The translations under genes were made by a program, and so were the position numbers. This document shows positions 37,885 to 47,056 of a stretch of DNA of 64,000 nucleotides, in pieces (the stretch's first letter is position 1; each line of letters begins with the position of its first letter). Below the pieces are notes generated by a model, which saw only the letters and a program-made list of their open reading frames with translations, made no database searches and was not told the DNA's origin. This stretch comes from Sporolactobacillus sp. THM19-2 (GTDB taxonomy: Bacteria > Bacillota > Bacilli > Bacillales > Sporolactobacillaceae), in NCBI RefSeq assembly GCF_004153195.1, contig NZ_SEMC01000005.1, positions 1 to 64,000 on the forward strand, in the 5' to 3' direction.

Positions 37885-37920
37885 AAGAAAGGCCTGCGGT
37901 AATCCGCAGGCCTTTCTTTA
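37885..37920 (+). terminator. Intrinsic terminator of typA
   Basis: Perfect 15-bp stem AAGAAAGGCCTGCGG around TAAT, then T-rich sequence. Confidence 0.92.
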
Positions 37921-37968
37921 CGTTAAATCCTTCCTCACACAGATGTATGAGGGAAAACCGATCATTCA

Positions 37969-38178
37969 TCACTTTTTTGATTTTTTTCTTCGTTTATTTA
38001 CCGGCAGATGAAGCGTGAACTTACCTGTCGCCCAGCGAGCTCTCGTTTTTTCACTGATCCTTTTCCGGCATGATTCACACATATACGTATGAATGGGACG
38101 GTTTCTCAGTTTTTTCGCAAGAGGCGATTGATCATCCAAATAAGCTACTTTGTCACACAGGGCACATTTTACACGCAT
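37969..38178 (-). CDS. ylaI: Small zinc-ribbon-like protein YlaI (DUF2197)
   Basis: A 69-residue basic protein with two CxxC pairs, VKCALCDK and YMCESCRK, 25 residues apart, forming a likely zinc site, and a Lys/Arg-rich C-terminus (NKRRKKSKK). Matches YlaI of B. subtilis in size, motifs and place. Start: ATG 38178 after GGAGGAGGG. Transcribed alone on the minus strand between typA and ylaN. Function unknown; nucleic-acid binding is possible. Confidence 0.85.
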   Translation of the reverse strand: MRVKCALCDKVAYLDDQSPLAKKLRNRPIHTYMCESCRKRISEKTRARWATGKFTLHLPVNKRRKKSKK

Positions 38179-38319
38179 GAATTATACCCTCCTCCATACA
38201 TTCAGTATAGCAGTTTTTATCATCCTGACGCATGTATCAGCATGATAATTCTTGATTTTTGCCTATATTGAAGGTAAGATAATTAATAGGTAGTTAACAA
38301 CAGGCAGGGGGGAACCAAA

Positions 38320-38607
38320 TTGTCCTTGGAAATGAAGATAAGCAGACGGGAGAGGGCCTGCGAGCTGCTTCACGCGGACGCGCATAAAATTTTGAAGCTG
38401 ATCGGGGTACAGATGAAGAACCTGACATTGCCCCAGTGTCCCCTGTATGAAGAAGTACTGGATACTCAGATGTTTGGCCTTTCCCGTGAAATAGATTTTG
38501 CTGTTCGTCTTGGCCTTGTACGTGCTGATGAGGGCAAGGAACTCCTGAGTTCACTCGAGAGACAGGTATCCGCTCTGCATGAAGCAACAATGGCAGCACG
38601 AAAATAA
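38320..38607 (+). CDS. ylaN: YlaN family protein (UPF0358)
   Basis: A 95-residue helical protein. The central [43 protein letters not shown] is the conserved family core (quoted here only as the start and end of that stretch: LKLIGVQM ... FAVRLGLV, about residues 25-67). YlaN has been linked to iron homeostasis through interaction with Fur in recent literature. Start: TTG 38320, 7 bases after AGGGGGGAA. It has its own terminator and precedes ftsW, as in B. subtilis. Confidence 0.92.
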   Translation: MSLEMKISRRERACELLHADAHKILKLIGVQMKNLTLPQCPLYEEVLDTQMFGLSREIDFAVRLGLVRADEGKELLSSLERQVSALHEATMAARK

Positions 38608-38618
38608 TTGCTCATTTG

Positions 38619-38659
38619 CTCAAACTTACACTCAATAGGGGGCTGGTTTGAGCTTTTTT
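38619..38659 (+). terminator. Intrinsic terminator of ylaN
   Basis: GCTCAAAC (38619-38626) pairs with GTTTGAGC (38646-38653), followed by six T; the 19-base loop is long. Confidence 0.75.
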
Positions 38660-38746
38660 ATACGGATTTTTGATTGCATGATTCATGATTCTCCATATTT
38701 CTGCCAGATGAAATCATGTTGAGAACAGGTCTTTCAGGTGGATGTT

Positions 38747-39910
38747 ATGTTAAAAAAACTGTTTCATCATTACGATTATTCCATGATTATTGTGATGCTG
38801 CTCTTAATCAGCTTTGGTCTGATTATGGTTTTCAGTGCAGGATCCATTTGGGCAGTATCCGTTCTGGATAAGACTTCACCAGGTTACTTCTTTATTAGAC
38901 AGCTGATCTGGTTTTTAGTAGCTGTACCGATTGGACTGATCGGGCTGATTATGCCTTATCAGGCTTATCGCGCGCTGGTGAAACCTATGTTGCTTGTCAC
39001 ACTGGTTTTGCTGGTTCTGCTCATTTTTCTGGGGAATAATGTGAACAATGCCACATCATGGTTCCGTATCGGTTTTTTTAACATACAACCTGCTGAAATT
39101 GTGAAAATCACATTAATTCTCTATCTTGCGTCAACCTTCTCAAATAAGCAGAAATCGATTGATCATTTCAGTACAGCTGTTTTACCCCCGCTCAGTGTTG
39201 TCATGTTATTCTTTATGCTGGTCTGGATGCAGCCGGACCTCGGGACGGCCATGATCTTAATTGCCATTTCTGCCGTGATGATTGTCTGCTCAGGTCTGAA
39301 AATGAGCCATTTACTGTCCCTTGTCGGAGGGGCTGCAGCCGGTGTGGCGATATTCTTTATGGTTTTCCTGTCTGATAACCAGACGGGAAGATTTACAGCA
39401 GCGTATGATCCCTTTTCTGTAGCCGATACAACCGGGCGGCAACTGATTAATTCTTATATTGCCATTGCCTCCGGAGGGCTGACAGGAAAGGGGCTTGGGA
39501 AAAGTATAGAAAAGACAGGCTTTTTACCGGAACCTCAAACCGACTTTATTATTTCAATCATTGGTGAGGAACTGGGTCTGCTTGGCATTTTATTTGTCAT
39601 ATTATGTATCGCCTATCTTGTGTTCCGCGGCTTTGTTACTGCCATACGCTGCAAAGATGTATTTGGAAGCCTTATTGCGATTGGGATCTCAAGCATGATG
39701 GCCATTCAGACGTTTGTCAATCTTGGCGCAGCGACCGGCCTGATACCCGTAACAGGAGTGACATTGCCATTTGTCAGTTATGGGGGCTCTTCGCTGATCA
39801 TCATGGTTTTTTCCATATGTGTTCTTACCAATATTTCCGCATTTGTCAACATGAGAAGATCAGGCAACAGACATGAAGGGGAGAGAGAGAATGTTAAAGC
39901 GTCCTATTAG
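38747..39910 (+). CDS. ftsW: Peptidoglycan glycosyltransferase FtsW (SEDS family)
   Basis: Polymerises lipid II glycan strands at the septum with its cognate PBP2B. The 387 residues carry about ten membrane segments; SEDS signatures include QPAEIVKITLILYLA, MQPDLGTAMILI with the Asp, GLGKSIEKTGFLPEPQTDFI, and TGVTLPFVSYGGSSLI near the C-terminus. Start: ATG 38747, 6 bases after CAGGTG; the GTG 38738 overlaps that site. It overlaps pycA by 20 bases, so the two are co-transcribed. Division-type (FtsW) rather than RodA is inferred from place and N-terminus. Confidence 0.92.
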   Translation: MLKKLFHHYDYSMIIVMLLLISFGLIMVFSAGSIWAVSVLDKTSPGYFFIRQLIWFLVAVPIGLIGLIMPYQAYRALVKPMLLVTLVLLVLLIFLGNNVNNATSWFRIGFFNIQPAEIVKITLILYLASTFSNKQKSIDHFSTAVLPPLSVVMLFFMLVWMQPDLGTAMILIAISAVMIVCSGLKMSHLLSLVGGAAAGVAIFFMVFLSDNQTGRFTAAYDPFSVADTTGRQLINSYIAIASGGLTGKGLGKSIEKTGFLPEPQTDFIISIIGEELGLLGILFVILCIAYLVFRGFVTAIRCKDVFGSLIAIGISSMMAIQTFVNLGAATGLIPVTGVTLPFVSYGGSSLIIMVFSICVLTNISAFVNMRRSGNRHEGERENVKASY

Positions 39911-42900
39911 GAAGTTGCTCGTCGCAAACCGTGGTGAGATTGCGATTCGTGTATGCCGTGCGTGTAATGAACTGGGGATACGGACTGTCGCGATTTATTC
40001 CAAAGAAGATATTGGATCCTATCATCGATATAAAGCGGATGAATCCTATCTGACAGGTAAAGGGAAAAGCCCGATCGAAGCCTATCTGGATATCGATAGT
40101 ATTATTGAAATTGCCAAGTCTCATCAGGTCGATGCGATTCATCCCGGTTACGGCTTTCTTTCAGAAAATGCAGACTTTGCCAGACGATGCAATGAAGAAG
40201 GTCTTATTTTTGTCGGACCGAAGCCGGAGCATCTGGAGATATTCGGTGATAAGGCGAAAGCACGGGCCGCTGCGGTTAATGCCGGGATTCCGGTGATCCC
40301 CGGTACCGGCGGACCAGTGTCGTCTGTTGAAGAGGTGAAAGATTTCGGCAGAGAACACGGTTATCCGATTATCATTAAAGCTGTGCTGGGCGGCGGCGGC
40401 CGTGGGATGCGCATTGTACGCAGCGAAAAGAGTGTGGATGAGGCCTTTGCCCGCGCCACATCTGAGGCGAAACAGACATTTGGCAAAGAGGATGTCTATG
40501 TTGAAAAATATTTGGACAACCCCAGACATATCGAGGTACAGGTCATCGCAGATCAGAGCGGTGAAACCGTCCATCTCTATGAACGCGACTGCTCCGTTCA
40601 GCGTCGCCATCAGAAAGTGGTCGAAGTAGCCCCGAGCAGAGGACTGGGTGAGAAACTGCGTCAGGAAATATGTGAAGCCGGCGTGCGGCTGATGAAAAGC
40701 GTCAACTATCTGAATGCAGGGACTGTTGAATTTCTTGTTGTCCCTTCCGGTGCGTATTATTTTATCGAGGTCAATCCCCGTGTTCAGGTCGAACATACTA
40801 TTACAGAACTGATTACGGGGATTGATATCGTTCAGTCTCAGATTCTGATTGCCGAAGGATATGGCCTTCATGAGCGTCCGATTCTGATCCCTGAACAAAA
40901 GGATATCCATACAACCGGTTATGCCATTCAATGCCGTGTCACAACGGAAGATCCGAGCAACAATTTCATGCCGGACACCGGGAAAATTGTGGCCTATCGC
41001 AGTGGTGGCGGTTTTGGCGTACGTCTTGATGCGGGCAATGCCTTCACCGGTTCGGTCATTACACCCTATTACGATTCACTTCTTGTTAAACTGTGTACGT
41101 GTGCGAGAACCTTTCGCGGCACTGCAGCAAAAATGCTGAGAAATCTGAAAGAGTTCCGAATCCGGGGAATCAAGACCAATATTCCCTTTCTGGTTAATGT
41201 TGTTCAGCATCCTGATTTTCTCTCCGGCAATGTATCCACAACGTTTATTGATACGACTCCGGAATTATTCGTATTTGAAAAGAGTCTTGACCGCGGGACA
41301 AAAATGTTATCGTATATCGGGAATGTTACCATAAATGGTTATCCCGGCATACCCAAAAATAAGAAACCTGTATTTGATGTCCCCCCCGTACCAGACGTGA
41401 AATTATCTGACCCTTATCCGAGAGGCACAAAACAAATTCTCGATGAAAAGGGAGCGAAAGGGGTTGCTGACTGGGTAAAAAACCAGCACAGAGTCCTGCT
41501 TACCGATACTACCTTCAGAGACGCTCATCAAAGTCTGCTGGCTACGCGCATGCGCAGTAAAGATATTACCAGAATTACGGCTCAGACGGCCCATCTGTTG
41601 CCGAACCTGTTCTCTGAGGAAGCCTGGGGCGGAGCAACTTTTGATACGTCGTACCGTTTCCTGCGTGAGGATCCCTGGGCAAGGCTGAGAATCATCCGCA
41701 AAAAAATGCCAAACATTCTTCTGCAGATGCTCCTTCGCGGATCTAACGCTGTCGGGTATAAGAATTATCCGGATAATCTGATCCGAGCGTTTGTCAAAGA
41801 AGCCGCAGCACAGGGAGTAGATGTATTTCGCGTGTTTGACAGTCTGAACTGGCTTGACGGCATGCGCGTGTCACTTGACGCAGTCATTGAGAGCGGGAAG
41901 ATTGCTGAAGGCACCATGTGCTACACGGGCGATATACTGGACGGGAAACGGACAAAGTATAATCTGGATTATTATAAAAAACTGGCAAAAGATCTTGAAG
42001 CAGCCGGAGCACACATGATCGGGATTAAGGATATGGCCGGACTGCTCAAACCTGAAGCGGCATACAGACTGATTTCCGAATTAAAGGACACCGTATCTGT
42101 TCCCGTCCATCTGCATACTCACGATACGAGCGGGAACGGGATCTATACCTATGTCAGAGCTGTTGAAGCAGGGGTTGATATCGTTGATGTGGCCGTTGAG
42201 GCTCTGGCGGGCATGACCTCTCAGCCAAGTGCCAACACACTCTATTATGCGCTTTCAGAGAGTGACAGACGTCCGGATGCGGACATTTCAGCACTTGAGT
42301 CGCTGAGCCATTATTGGGAAAAAGTGCGTAAGTACTATTTTCCTTTTGAAAGCGGTATGCAAACTTCAAATGCGGAAATCTATAAACTGGAAATGCCTGG
42401 AGGTCAATACAGCAATCTGCGTCAGCAGGCGATTGCTGTTGGTCTTGGTGACCGGTTTGAAGAAGTGAAAGAGATGTATCGCCGGGTCAATCAGATGTTT
42501 GGAGATATTGTTAAAGTCACTCCATCATCCAAAGTGGTTGGCGATATGACCTTATATATGGTACAGAATGATCTCACTGAAGATGATATCTACGAAAAAG
42601 GAGAAACAATGGATTTTCCGGATTCGGTCGTTAGCTTCTTCAAAGGAGAGCTTGGTCAGCCCTATCAGGGATTCCCGAAAGAACTGCAGAGTATCGTGCT
42701 GAAGGGACAAAAACCTCTGACAGAACGTCCCGGGAAATATCTTGAGCCGGTCAACTTCAAGGAAGTTCGGTCGACACTTGAGGAGAAATTTGACAGGAAA
42801 TTCAGAGACTGCGAGGTCCTTTCCTATGCGCTCTACCCGAAAGTATATACGGATTATCTCCATTTCTGCGAGTCTTACGGAAAAATAGGGGTGCTGGAAA

Positions 42901-43334
42901 CACCGACATTTTTCTACGGTCTGCGTCTTGGTGAGGAAGTTGCTGTAAATATTGAGGAAGGTAAAACGTTGATCGTCAAACTGATTTCAATCGGTCACCC
43001 TCAGAAAGATGGCATGCGAACGGTTTATTTTGAACTGAACGGACAACCCCGTGAAGTATCCATTAAGGATATGAACGTGCAGTCGACTGAAGTGGCGCAT
43101 GCCAAAGCGGATAAGAACAACCCGAATCATATTGGCGCAACGATGCCCGGAACGGTTGTAAAAGTGCTCGTGACCTCAGGTGAACGCGTAAAGAAGGGGG
43201 ACCACCTGCTTGTTACCGAAGCGATGAAAATGGAGACCACCGTTCAGGCGCCGGCTGATGGGACAGTGAAAAAGATATATGTTGATGAAAATGATGTGAT
43301 TGAAACCGGCGATCTGATGATTGAATTACAGTGA
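39891..43334 (+). CDS. pycA: Pyruvate carboxylase
   Basis: Biotin enzyme making oxaloacetate from pyruvate and bicarbonate. Domain order over 1147 residues: biotin carboxylase (1-460; KLLVANRGEIAIRV, ATP loop GGGGRGMRIV, EVNPRVQVEHT), carboxyltransferase TIM barrel (about 530-830; TTFRDAHQSLLATRMR, metal Lys region GIKDMAGLLKP, HLHTHDTSGNG), the tetramerisation/allosteric region, and the C-terminal biotinyl domain with EAMKMET. Start: ATG 39891 after GGGGAGAG; 39873 is upstream of that site. Length matches B. subtilis PycA. The start lies inside ftsW. Confidence 0.97.
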   Translation: MLKRPIRKLLVANRGEIAIRVCRACNELGIRTVAIYSKEDIGSYHRYKADESYLTGKGKSPIEAYLDIDSIIEIAKSHQVDAIHPGYGFLSENADFARRCNEEGLIFVGPKPEHLEIFGDKAKARAAAVNAGIPVIPGTGGPVSSVEEVKDFGREHGYPIIIKAVLGGGGRGMRIVRSEKSVDEAFARATSEAKQTFGKEDVYVEKYLDNPRHIEVQVIADQSGETVHLYERDCSVQRRHQKVVEVAPSRGLGEKLRQEICEAGVRLMKSVNYLNAGTVEFLVVPSGAYYFIEVNPRVQVEHTITELITGIDIVQSQILIAEGYGLHERPILIPEQKDIHTTGYAIQCRVTTEDPSNNFMPDTGKIVAYRSGGGFGVRLDAGNAFTGSVITPYYDSLLVKLCTCARTFRGTAAKMLRNLKEFRIRGIKTNIPFLVNVVQHPDFLSGNVSTTFIDTTPELFVFEKSLDRGTKMLSYIGNVTINGYPGIPKNKKPVFDVPPVPDVKLSDPYPRGTKQILDEKGAKGVADWVKNQHRVLLTDTTFRDAHQSLLATRMRSKDITRITAQTAHLLPNLFSEEAWGGATFDTSYRFLREDPWARLRIIRKKMPNILLQMLLRGSNAVGYKNYPDNLIRAFVKEAAAQGVDVFRVFDSLNWLDGMRVSLDAVIESGKIAEGTMCYTGDILDGKRTKYNLDYYKKLAKDLEAAGAHMIGIKDMAGLLKPEAAYRLISELKDTVSVPVHLHTHDTSGNGIYTYVRAVEAGVDIVDVAVEALAGMTSQPSANTLYYALSESDRRPDADISALESLSHYWEKVRKYYFPFESGMQTSNAEIYKLEMPGGQYSNLRQQAIAVGLGDRFEEVKEMYRRVNQMFGDIVKVTPSSKVVGDMTLYMVQNDLTEDDIYEKGETMDFPDSVVSFFKGELGQPYQGFPKELQSIVLKGQKPLTERPGKYLEPVNFKEVRSTLEEKFDRKFRDCEVLSYALYPKVYTDYLHFCESYGKIGVLETPTFFYGLRLGEEVAVNIEEGKTLIVKLISIGHPQKDGMRTVYFELNGQPREVSIKDMNVQSTEVAHAKADKNNPNHIGATMPGTVVKVLVTSGERVKKGDHLLVTEAMKMETTVQAPADGTVKKIYVDENDVIETGDLMIELQ

Positions 43335-43340
43335 CTGCGA

Positions 43341-43385
43341 AATAAAAAGAAGTGAGGGACATAGGTTCCTCACTTCTTTTTATTT
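43341..43385. terminator. Bidirectional terminator between pycA and ctaA
   Basis: AAAAAGAAGTGAGG pairs with CCTCACTTCTTTTT around a 10-base loop, with A- and T-tracts on either side. Confidence 0.9.
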
Positions 43386-43446
43386 ATTCAGGTGATTCAA
43401 AAAGGTCCGTCTGACCAATCTGATCGTGAACAGGATAAAGTCGGAC

Positions 43447-44355
43447 TTATTGCTCGGATCTTCGCAGACTGAACATCAGAAGAATCATCAGAAGCCCGAA
43501 AAACAAGGTAACGAATAAGGCATGGAGTAAAAGGAATATCAGTGCCATCTCTGTCTGGATAATGAAAATGCCGGACACTGCCTGGAGCAGAATCAGTATC
43601 ACCGAGATAAACAGGATAATGGACAAGCTTGGCGTGCTGCTGTAACGTTTCATGACAACGACTAAAGTCCAGATTAGCCAGATCAGAAGGACGAGCGCCA
43701 GAATTCTATGCAGATATTGAACCCCTGCTTTGCTGATCCATGTTTCGGGGAATACACGCCCATTACAGAGCGGGAAATCCGTGCAGCCGAGCGATGATTC
43801 GGTATGCCGGACGAATGCCCCTGAATACAGCAGAATATATGTATAAATACTCAGCAGGATAAAATTCCATGTCATCCCCTTCTTAATGGGTGGCACCACT
43901 CGATGAGCATGTGCATCCGTTTCTTCAAAAACCAGAACAGTGATCAGGACCTGACTTGCGAAGGAAAGCAGAGAGACCCCGAAATGGAGCGCAAGCACAA
44001 CTGAAGATTGTCCCCAGACCACGGCGCCCATCCCAAGAAACGCCTGCAGAAAAATGAAGAAGACGGCTGCGATGGAAAGAAACCGTGCTTCTTTCACCTG
44101 TTTCAGCCTGAACCAGATCCAGACCGACACAACAACGACAAGAATGGCTGTGATTCCCGATACGACCCGGTGACTGAATTCAATCCAGGTCTGATGCGCG
44201 GTTGAGGAGGGAATCACTTCACCATTACATAACGGCCAGTTGTTTCCACACCCATAAGCCGAGCCCGTATTCGTAACAAGTGCTCCCATCAGAATGACAA
44301 CCAGCACAGCAAGGGCGCTGGCAATACTTAATACCCACAGTAGACGGTCTTTCAT
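43447..44355 (-). CDS. ctaA: Heme A synthase
   Basis: Membrane enzyme that oxidises the C8 methyl of heme O to heme A. The 302 residues form eight membrane segments in two similar halves. The paired-cysteine loops CGNNWPLCNG and LGCTDFPLCNG are the family hallmark of Bacillus-type CtaA, and heme-ligand His occur in FSHRVVSG, ALHFGVS, LHRILAL and LLHALF. Start: ATG 44355 after AAAGGTG; a GTG at 44364 lies in the ribosome site. Divergent from ctaB, as in B. subtilis. Confidence 0.94.
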   Translation of the reverse strand: MKDRLLWVLSIASALAVLVVILMGALVTNTGSAYGCGNNWPLCNGEVIPSSTAHQTWIEFSHRVVSGITAILVVVVSVWIWFRLKQVKEARFLSIAAVFFIFLQAFLGMGAVVWGQSSVVLALHFGVSLLSFASQVLITVLVFEETDAHAHRVVPPIKKGMTWNFILLSIYTYILLYSGAFVRHTESSLGCTDFPLCNGRVFPETWISKAGVQYLHRILALVLLIWLIWTLVVVMKRYSSTPSLSIILFISVILILLQAVSGIFIIQTEMALIFLLLHALFVTLFFGLLMILLMFSLRRSEQ

Positions 44356-44578
44356 ATCTATCACCTTTTTCTGAATTTTAATTGAAAGAGCTTATACGGC
44401 GTATCCTTCTCAGGAAGGAGAACTTAGCCGTGGCCTGCCTTTCGCCTGATTTCTGCCAGGTGACTGAAATTGAGCCGGAACAGGCATGCACGGGCAGGCA
44501 CTCAGGCATTTCACTGATTGATCATACGCGCACATCACTAGTTTAACAGATTTCGGGATACTGATGATCAATTGTTAC

Positions 44579-44599
44579 TCATAAGTGTGACGCTTATCA
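44579..44599. repeat. Near-perfect dyad TCATAAG-N7-CTTATCA
   Basis: One mismatch in 7-bp arms; the centre contains TGTGACG. It could be a regulator site for ctaA or ctaB, perhaps for an oxygen-related regulator, but no family consensus fits well. Confidence 0.35.
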
Positions 44600-44617
44600 T
44601 TGCATTGTGTTAAATTC

Positions 44618-44646
44618 AAGACAAAGCATTCCAGATCATATATAAT
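44618..44646 (+). promoter_or_regulatory. Probable promoter of ctaB
   Basis: AAGACA (44618-44623), 17-base spacer, perfect TATAAT (44641-44646). Confidence 0.55.
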
Positions 44647-44670
44647 AAATGTGAAAGCTGTTTACTGAAA

Positions 44671-44697
44671 AAAGGGAGACGTCATTATGTCTCCTTT
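44671..44697 (+). promoter_or_regulatory. Terminator-like hairpin in the ctaB leader
   Basis: AAAGGGAGAC pairs with GTCTCCTTT around an ATTAT-type loop, about 25 bases after the predicted transcription start. The following sequence is only moderately T-rich. Confidence 0.4.
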
Positions 44698-44790
44698 CAT
44701 TCGGAAATTTTAAACTAATCAATAGAATAAATAGCTGAACGCATGAGTCGCAGGTTGCAGCCATGCGTCCCGATGAAAGAGGGCAGACAA

Positions 44791-45729
44791 ATGAACAAAA
44801 CGATGGTTACAGAACAGCAACTGGAAAGGAATACTGCCTCCTATGATCCTCCGGCTGAGCGGCATCTTATAAAAGATGTTCTGACAACCATAAAAATAGG
44901 TATCGTCAATTCAAATCTGATGACCGCTTTTACAGGTGTCTGGCTGGCTCTTTACTTTACCGGACAGACTCTTTCTGATTTCCTCTGGCCGGTGATCTTT
45001 GTCATGGCTGGCACAGCACTGGTCATTGCCGGCGGCTGTTCTTTGAACAACTATATTGACCGGGATATTGATCCCCTGATGGTACGGACACGTGACAGAC
45101 CCTCTGCGACAGGGAGGTTCAATGGATCGACAGTGCTCAGAATGGGGGCCTTCCTGTCACTGGCCGGGCTGGTCCTGCTTCTTACTGCTTCACCGGCCGC
45201 AGCATTGTTTGGTTTGATCGGACTTTGCACTTATGTCCTGATCTATACCATGTGGCTGAAACGAACCTACTCGATCAACACCGTTGTGGGCAGTTTCGCC
45301 GGTGCCGTGCCCCCGCTTATCGGATGGGCGGCGATTGATCCCTCTATGGCTTCACCGATTCCGTGGACTCTGTTTCTTATCATGTTTTTATGGCAGCCGC
45401 CTCATTTTCTTGCACTGGCAATAAAAAAAGTGGAAGATTATCGACGCGCCGGAATACCGATGCTGCCCGTAGTGGCAGGTTTTGCGATCACTCAGCGTCA
45501 GATGGTTATTTATGTTGCGGTACTGATTCCCGCTTCGTTATTACTTTATCCCCTTGGTGTTTTTTATTTAACAGCTGCGCTGATTATGGGGGCGGGATGG
45601 CTTGGCTATGCGGTTTATGGTCTGTTTACGAAAAACAGGGCCAAATGGTCAAAAGTCATGTTTATCCTGTCTTTGAATTATATGACTCTTCTTTTTCTGA
45701 CCATGATTGTTGCCACGTTTTTTGACTGA
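44791..45729 (+). CDS. ctaB: Heme O synthase (protoheme IX farnesyltransferase)
   Basis: UbiA-family prenyltransferase that adds a farnesyl group to heme B. The 312 residues have about eight or nine membrane segments. The first Asp-rich motif is NNYIDRDIDPLMVRTRDRP (about residues 83-101) and the second lies near KKVEDYRRAGIPMLP. Start: ATG 44791 after GAGGGCAG; ATG 44773 or 44743 would give a longer, unconserved N-terminus. The genes ctaC-G that follow in B. subtilis are absent; a terminator and an unrelated lipoprotein gene come next. Confidence 0.94.
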   Translation: MNKTMVTEQQLERNTASYDPPAERHLIKDVLTTIKIGIVNSNLMTAFTGVWLALYFTGQTLSDFLWPVIFVMAGTALVIAGGCSLNNYIDRDIDPLMVRTRDRPSATGRFNGSTVLRMGAFLSLAGLVLLLTASPAAALFGLIGLCTYVLIYTMWLKRTYSINTVVGSFAGAVPPLIGWAAIDPSMASPIPWTLFLIMFLWQPPHFLALAIKKVEDYRRAGIPMLPVVAGFAITQRQMVIYVAVLIPASLLLYPLGVFYLTAALIMGAGWLGYAVYGLFTKNRAKWSKVMFILSLNYMTLLFLTMIVATFFD

Positions 45730-45748
45730 GACTGATTACTGTTCACCT

Positions 45749-45780
45749 GCCGGAGAGGATACGCCCCCTCCGGTTTTTTC
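45749..45780 (+). terminator. Intrinsic terminator of ctaB
   Basis: CCGGAG(A)GG pairs with CC(C)CTCCGG, then six T. Confidence 0.85.
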
Positions 45781-45917
45781 ACGATAAAAACATTTTTTTC
45801 GTGTACGTGCAGCCGGGGTATTGCCGGCGCCAGGCTTCTTTTATCCTCTTGTATTTTCACTTCAGCTGCAATATCTGGAAAATAAAAGTCTTATATTTAT
45901 CGGAGGGACAGATATCT

Positions 45918-46370
45918 ATGAAAAAGATGGAACGCCTTTTACTGACCGGTTGCATGGCCCTGATCCTGACGGGCTGTTCCCTTCTCGAAGATACCAACGA
46001 TGTCCTGACTTACGTCAATCAATCCACTCAGTATGTCAGTAAGGTAAGCAGCTTTGCACAGGATCTGCCTTCGCTTTCAGGAAATGCGATAACAGACAGG
46101 CAGGCGCAGCGCCAGCTTAAGGAAGAGTTACAGACCATGGAGGAAGATATTTTGAGTTTTAACGAACAAAAAGCTCCGAAAATAGTCAGTGACTTGCATG
46201 ATCAGATGATTACACAAAATGAAAAACTCCGGGAAGGCATTAACGGGATGCAGGCACAGCTTATAGACGGCAGGCTGACTCCTCAGTTCCTGCACGATTC
46301 AGGAATGATGCGTACCATTGAACAAATTACCGGCATCTATAATCAAATTCAGCAGTTTGGCGGTGAGTAG
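45918..46370 (+). CDS. Lipoprotein, DUF6376-like
   Basis: A 150-residue predicted lipoprotein: signal sequence ending in the lipobox LILTGCSL (Cys at about 20), followed by SLLEDTNDVLTYVNQSTQYVS and a helical body ending EQITGIYNQIQQFGG. This pattern (GCSLLEDxNxxLxYVN...) agrees with DUF6376 lipoproteins of Bacillales as I remember them. Start: ATG 45918 after GGAGGGA; the frame is open further upstream without a site. Monocistronic. Function unknown. Confidence 0.8.
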   Translation: MKKMERLLLTGCMALILTGCSLLEDTNDVLTYVNQSTQYVSKVSSFAQDLPSLSGNAITDRQAQRQLKEELQTMEEDILSFNEQKAPKIVSDLHDQMITQNEKLREGINGMQAQLIDGRLTPQFLHDSGMMRTIEQITGIYNQIQQFGGE

Positions 46371-46456
46371 TCCGCTGCGGCTTTTTCTGGAGCATGTTTG
46401 CACGCGATCCGAAATAGACTAAACAGGAGATTAATATTTCTGGAGGGCGTGTGCGT

Positions 46457-47056
46457 GTGAGCAAAATAATAAAAATCATGCCGGAAGATGCCGGCCGTTT
46501 ATTACCTCTTATCACTCAACTGTCGCGGGAAAGTGATTTTATTCCGGAGTTATTCCGAGAGGCCATCATGTCGAAAGCTGATCCGGAAAACATGCTCCGT
46601 GCCCTTCTGAAACAGAATCATATGACGGTTCTTGCTGAAGAAGATGGAGAGGTGATGAACGGTTATCTTCTTCTGCAGGGGAATCGTTTGCCACAGGCGA
46701 TGCATCGGGCAGAGATCATGCTGGCTGTTCGAGGTGATCGGAGAAGGCAGGGATGTGGAAGAAGACTTGTTCATGCAGCGGAAGTTCAGGCAAAAGAAAA
46801 AGGCATTGTGCGCCTGGAACTGACGGTGGCCTCTGTCAATCGGCCGGCTATGCTTCTGTTTGGGACTTCAGGCTACAGGGTTGAAGGGATCCGAAGAGGG
46901 GCGCTGAAGGTCGGGGAAACATGGATTGACACGTTTTATATGGCTAAATGGCTGGGATCAGACGAGAAATTCAGTGGAGAAAAACGTTTATCAGCCGCAG
47001 ATACTGGCGAAAATGGGTACGGATCATCATTTTTCGGCAGGGAGGATTCAGTGTGA
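46457..47056 (+). CDS. GNAT-family N-acetyltransferase
   Basis: A 199-residue acetyltransferase. The acetyl-CoA loop is VRGDRRRQGCGRRLVHAA (RxxGxG type, about residues 95-110), preceded by the strand AEIMLAV and followed by LELTVASVNRPAMLLFGTSGYRVEGIRRGAL (strand 5 and the usual N-x-x-A-x-x-L-F/Y-x-x-x-G-Y/F tail, in two parts). It resembles ribosomal-protein or small-molecule acetylases; the substrate is unknown. Start: GTG 46457, 9 bases after GGAGGG; the GTG 46451 is too close. It overlaps the next gene by four bases. The last 30 residues are atypical for GNAT. Confidence 0.82.
   Translation: MSKIIKIMPEDAGRLLPLITQLSRESDFIPELFREAIMSKADPENMLRALLKQNHMTVLAEEDGEVMNGYLLLQGNRLPQAMHRAEIMLAVRGDRRRQGCGRRLVHAAEVQAKEKGIVRLELTVASVNRPAMLLFGTSGYRVEGIRRGALKVGETWIDTFYMAKWLGSDEKFSGEKRLSAADTGENGYGSSFFGREDSV

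Larger units (their letters stand above)
44356..44790. other. Divergent ctaA-ctaB control region
   Basis: Holds an interrupted dyad (44579-44599), a promoter towards ctaB (44618-44646) and a terminator-like hairpin (44671-44697). A short frame from 44743 to the ctaB start has no protein character. I see no good promoter for ctaA on the minus strand. Confidence 0.55.

Noticed and set aside
44586-44599. Fnr site between ctaA and ctaB
   Set aside because: TGTGA is followed by TCATT rather than TCACA; too weak to claim.
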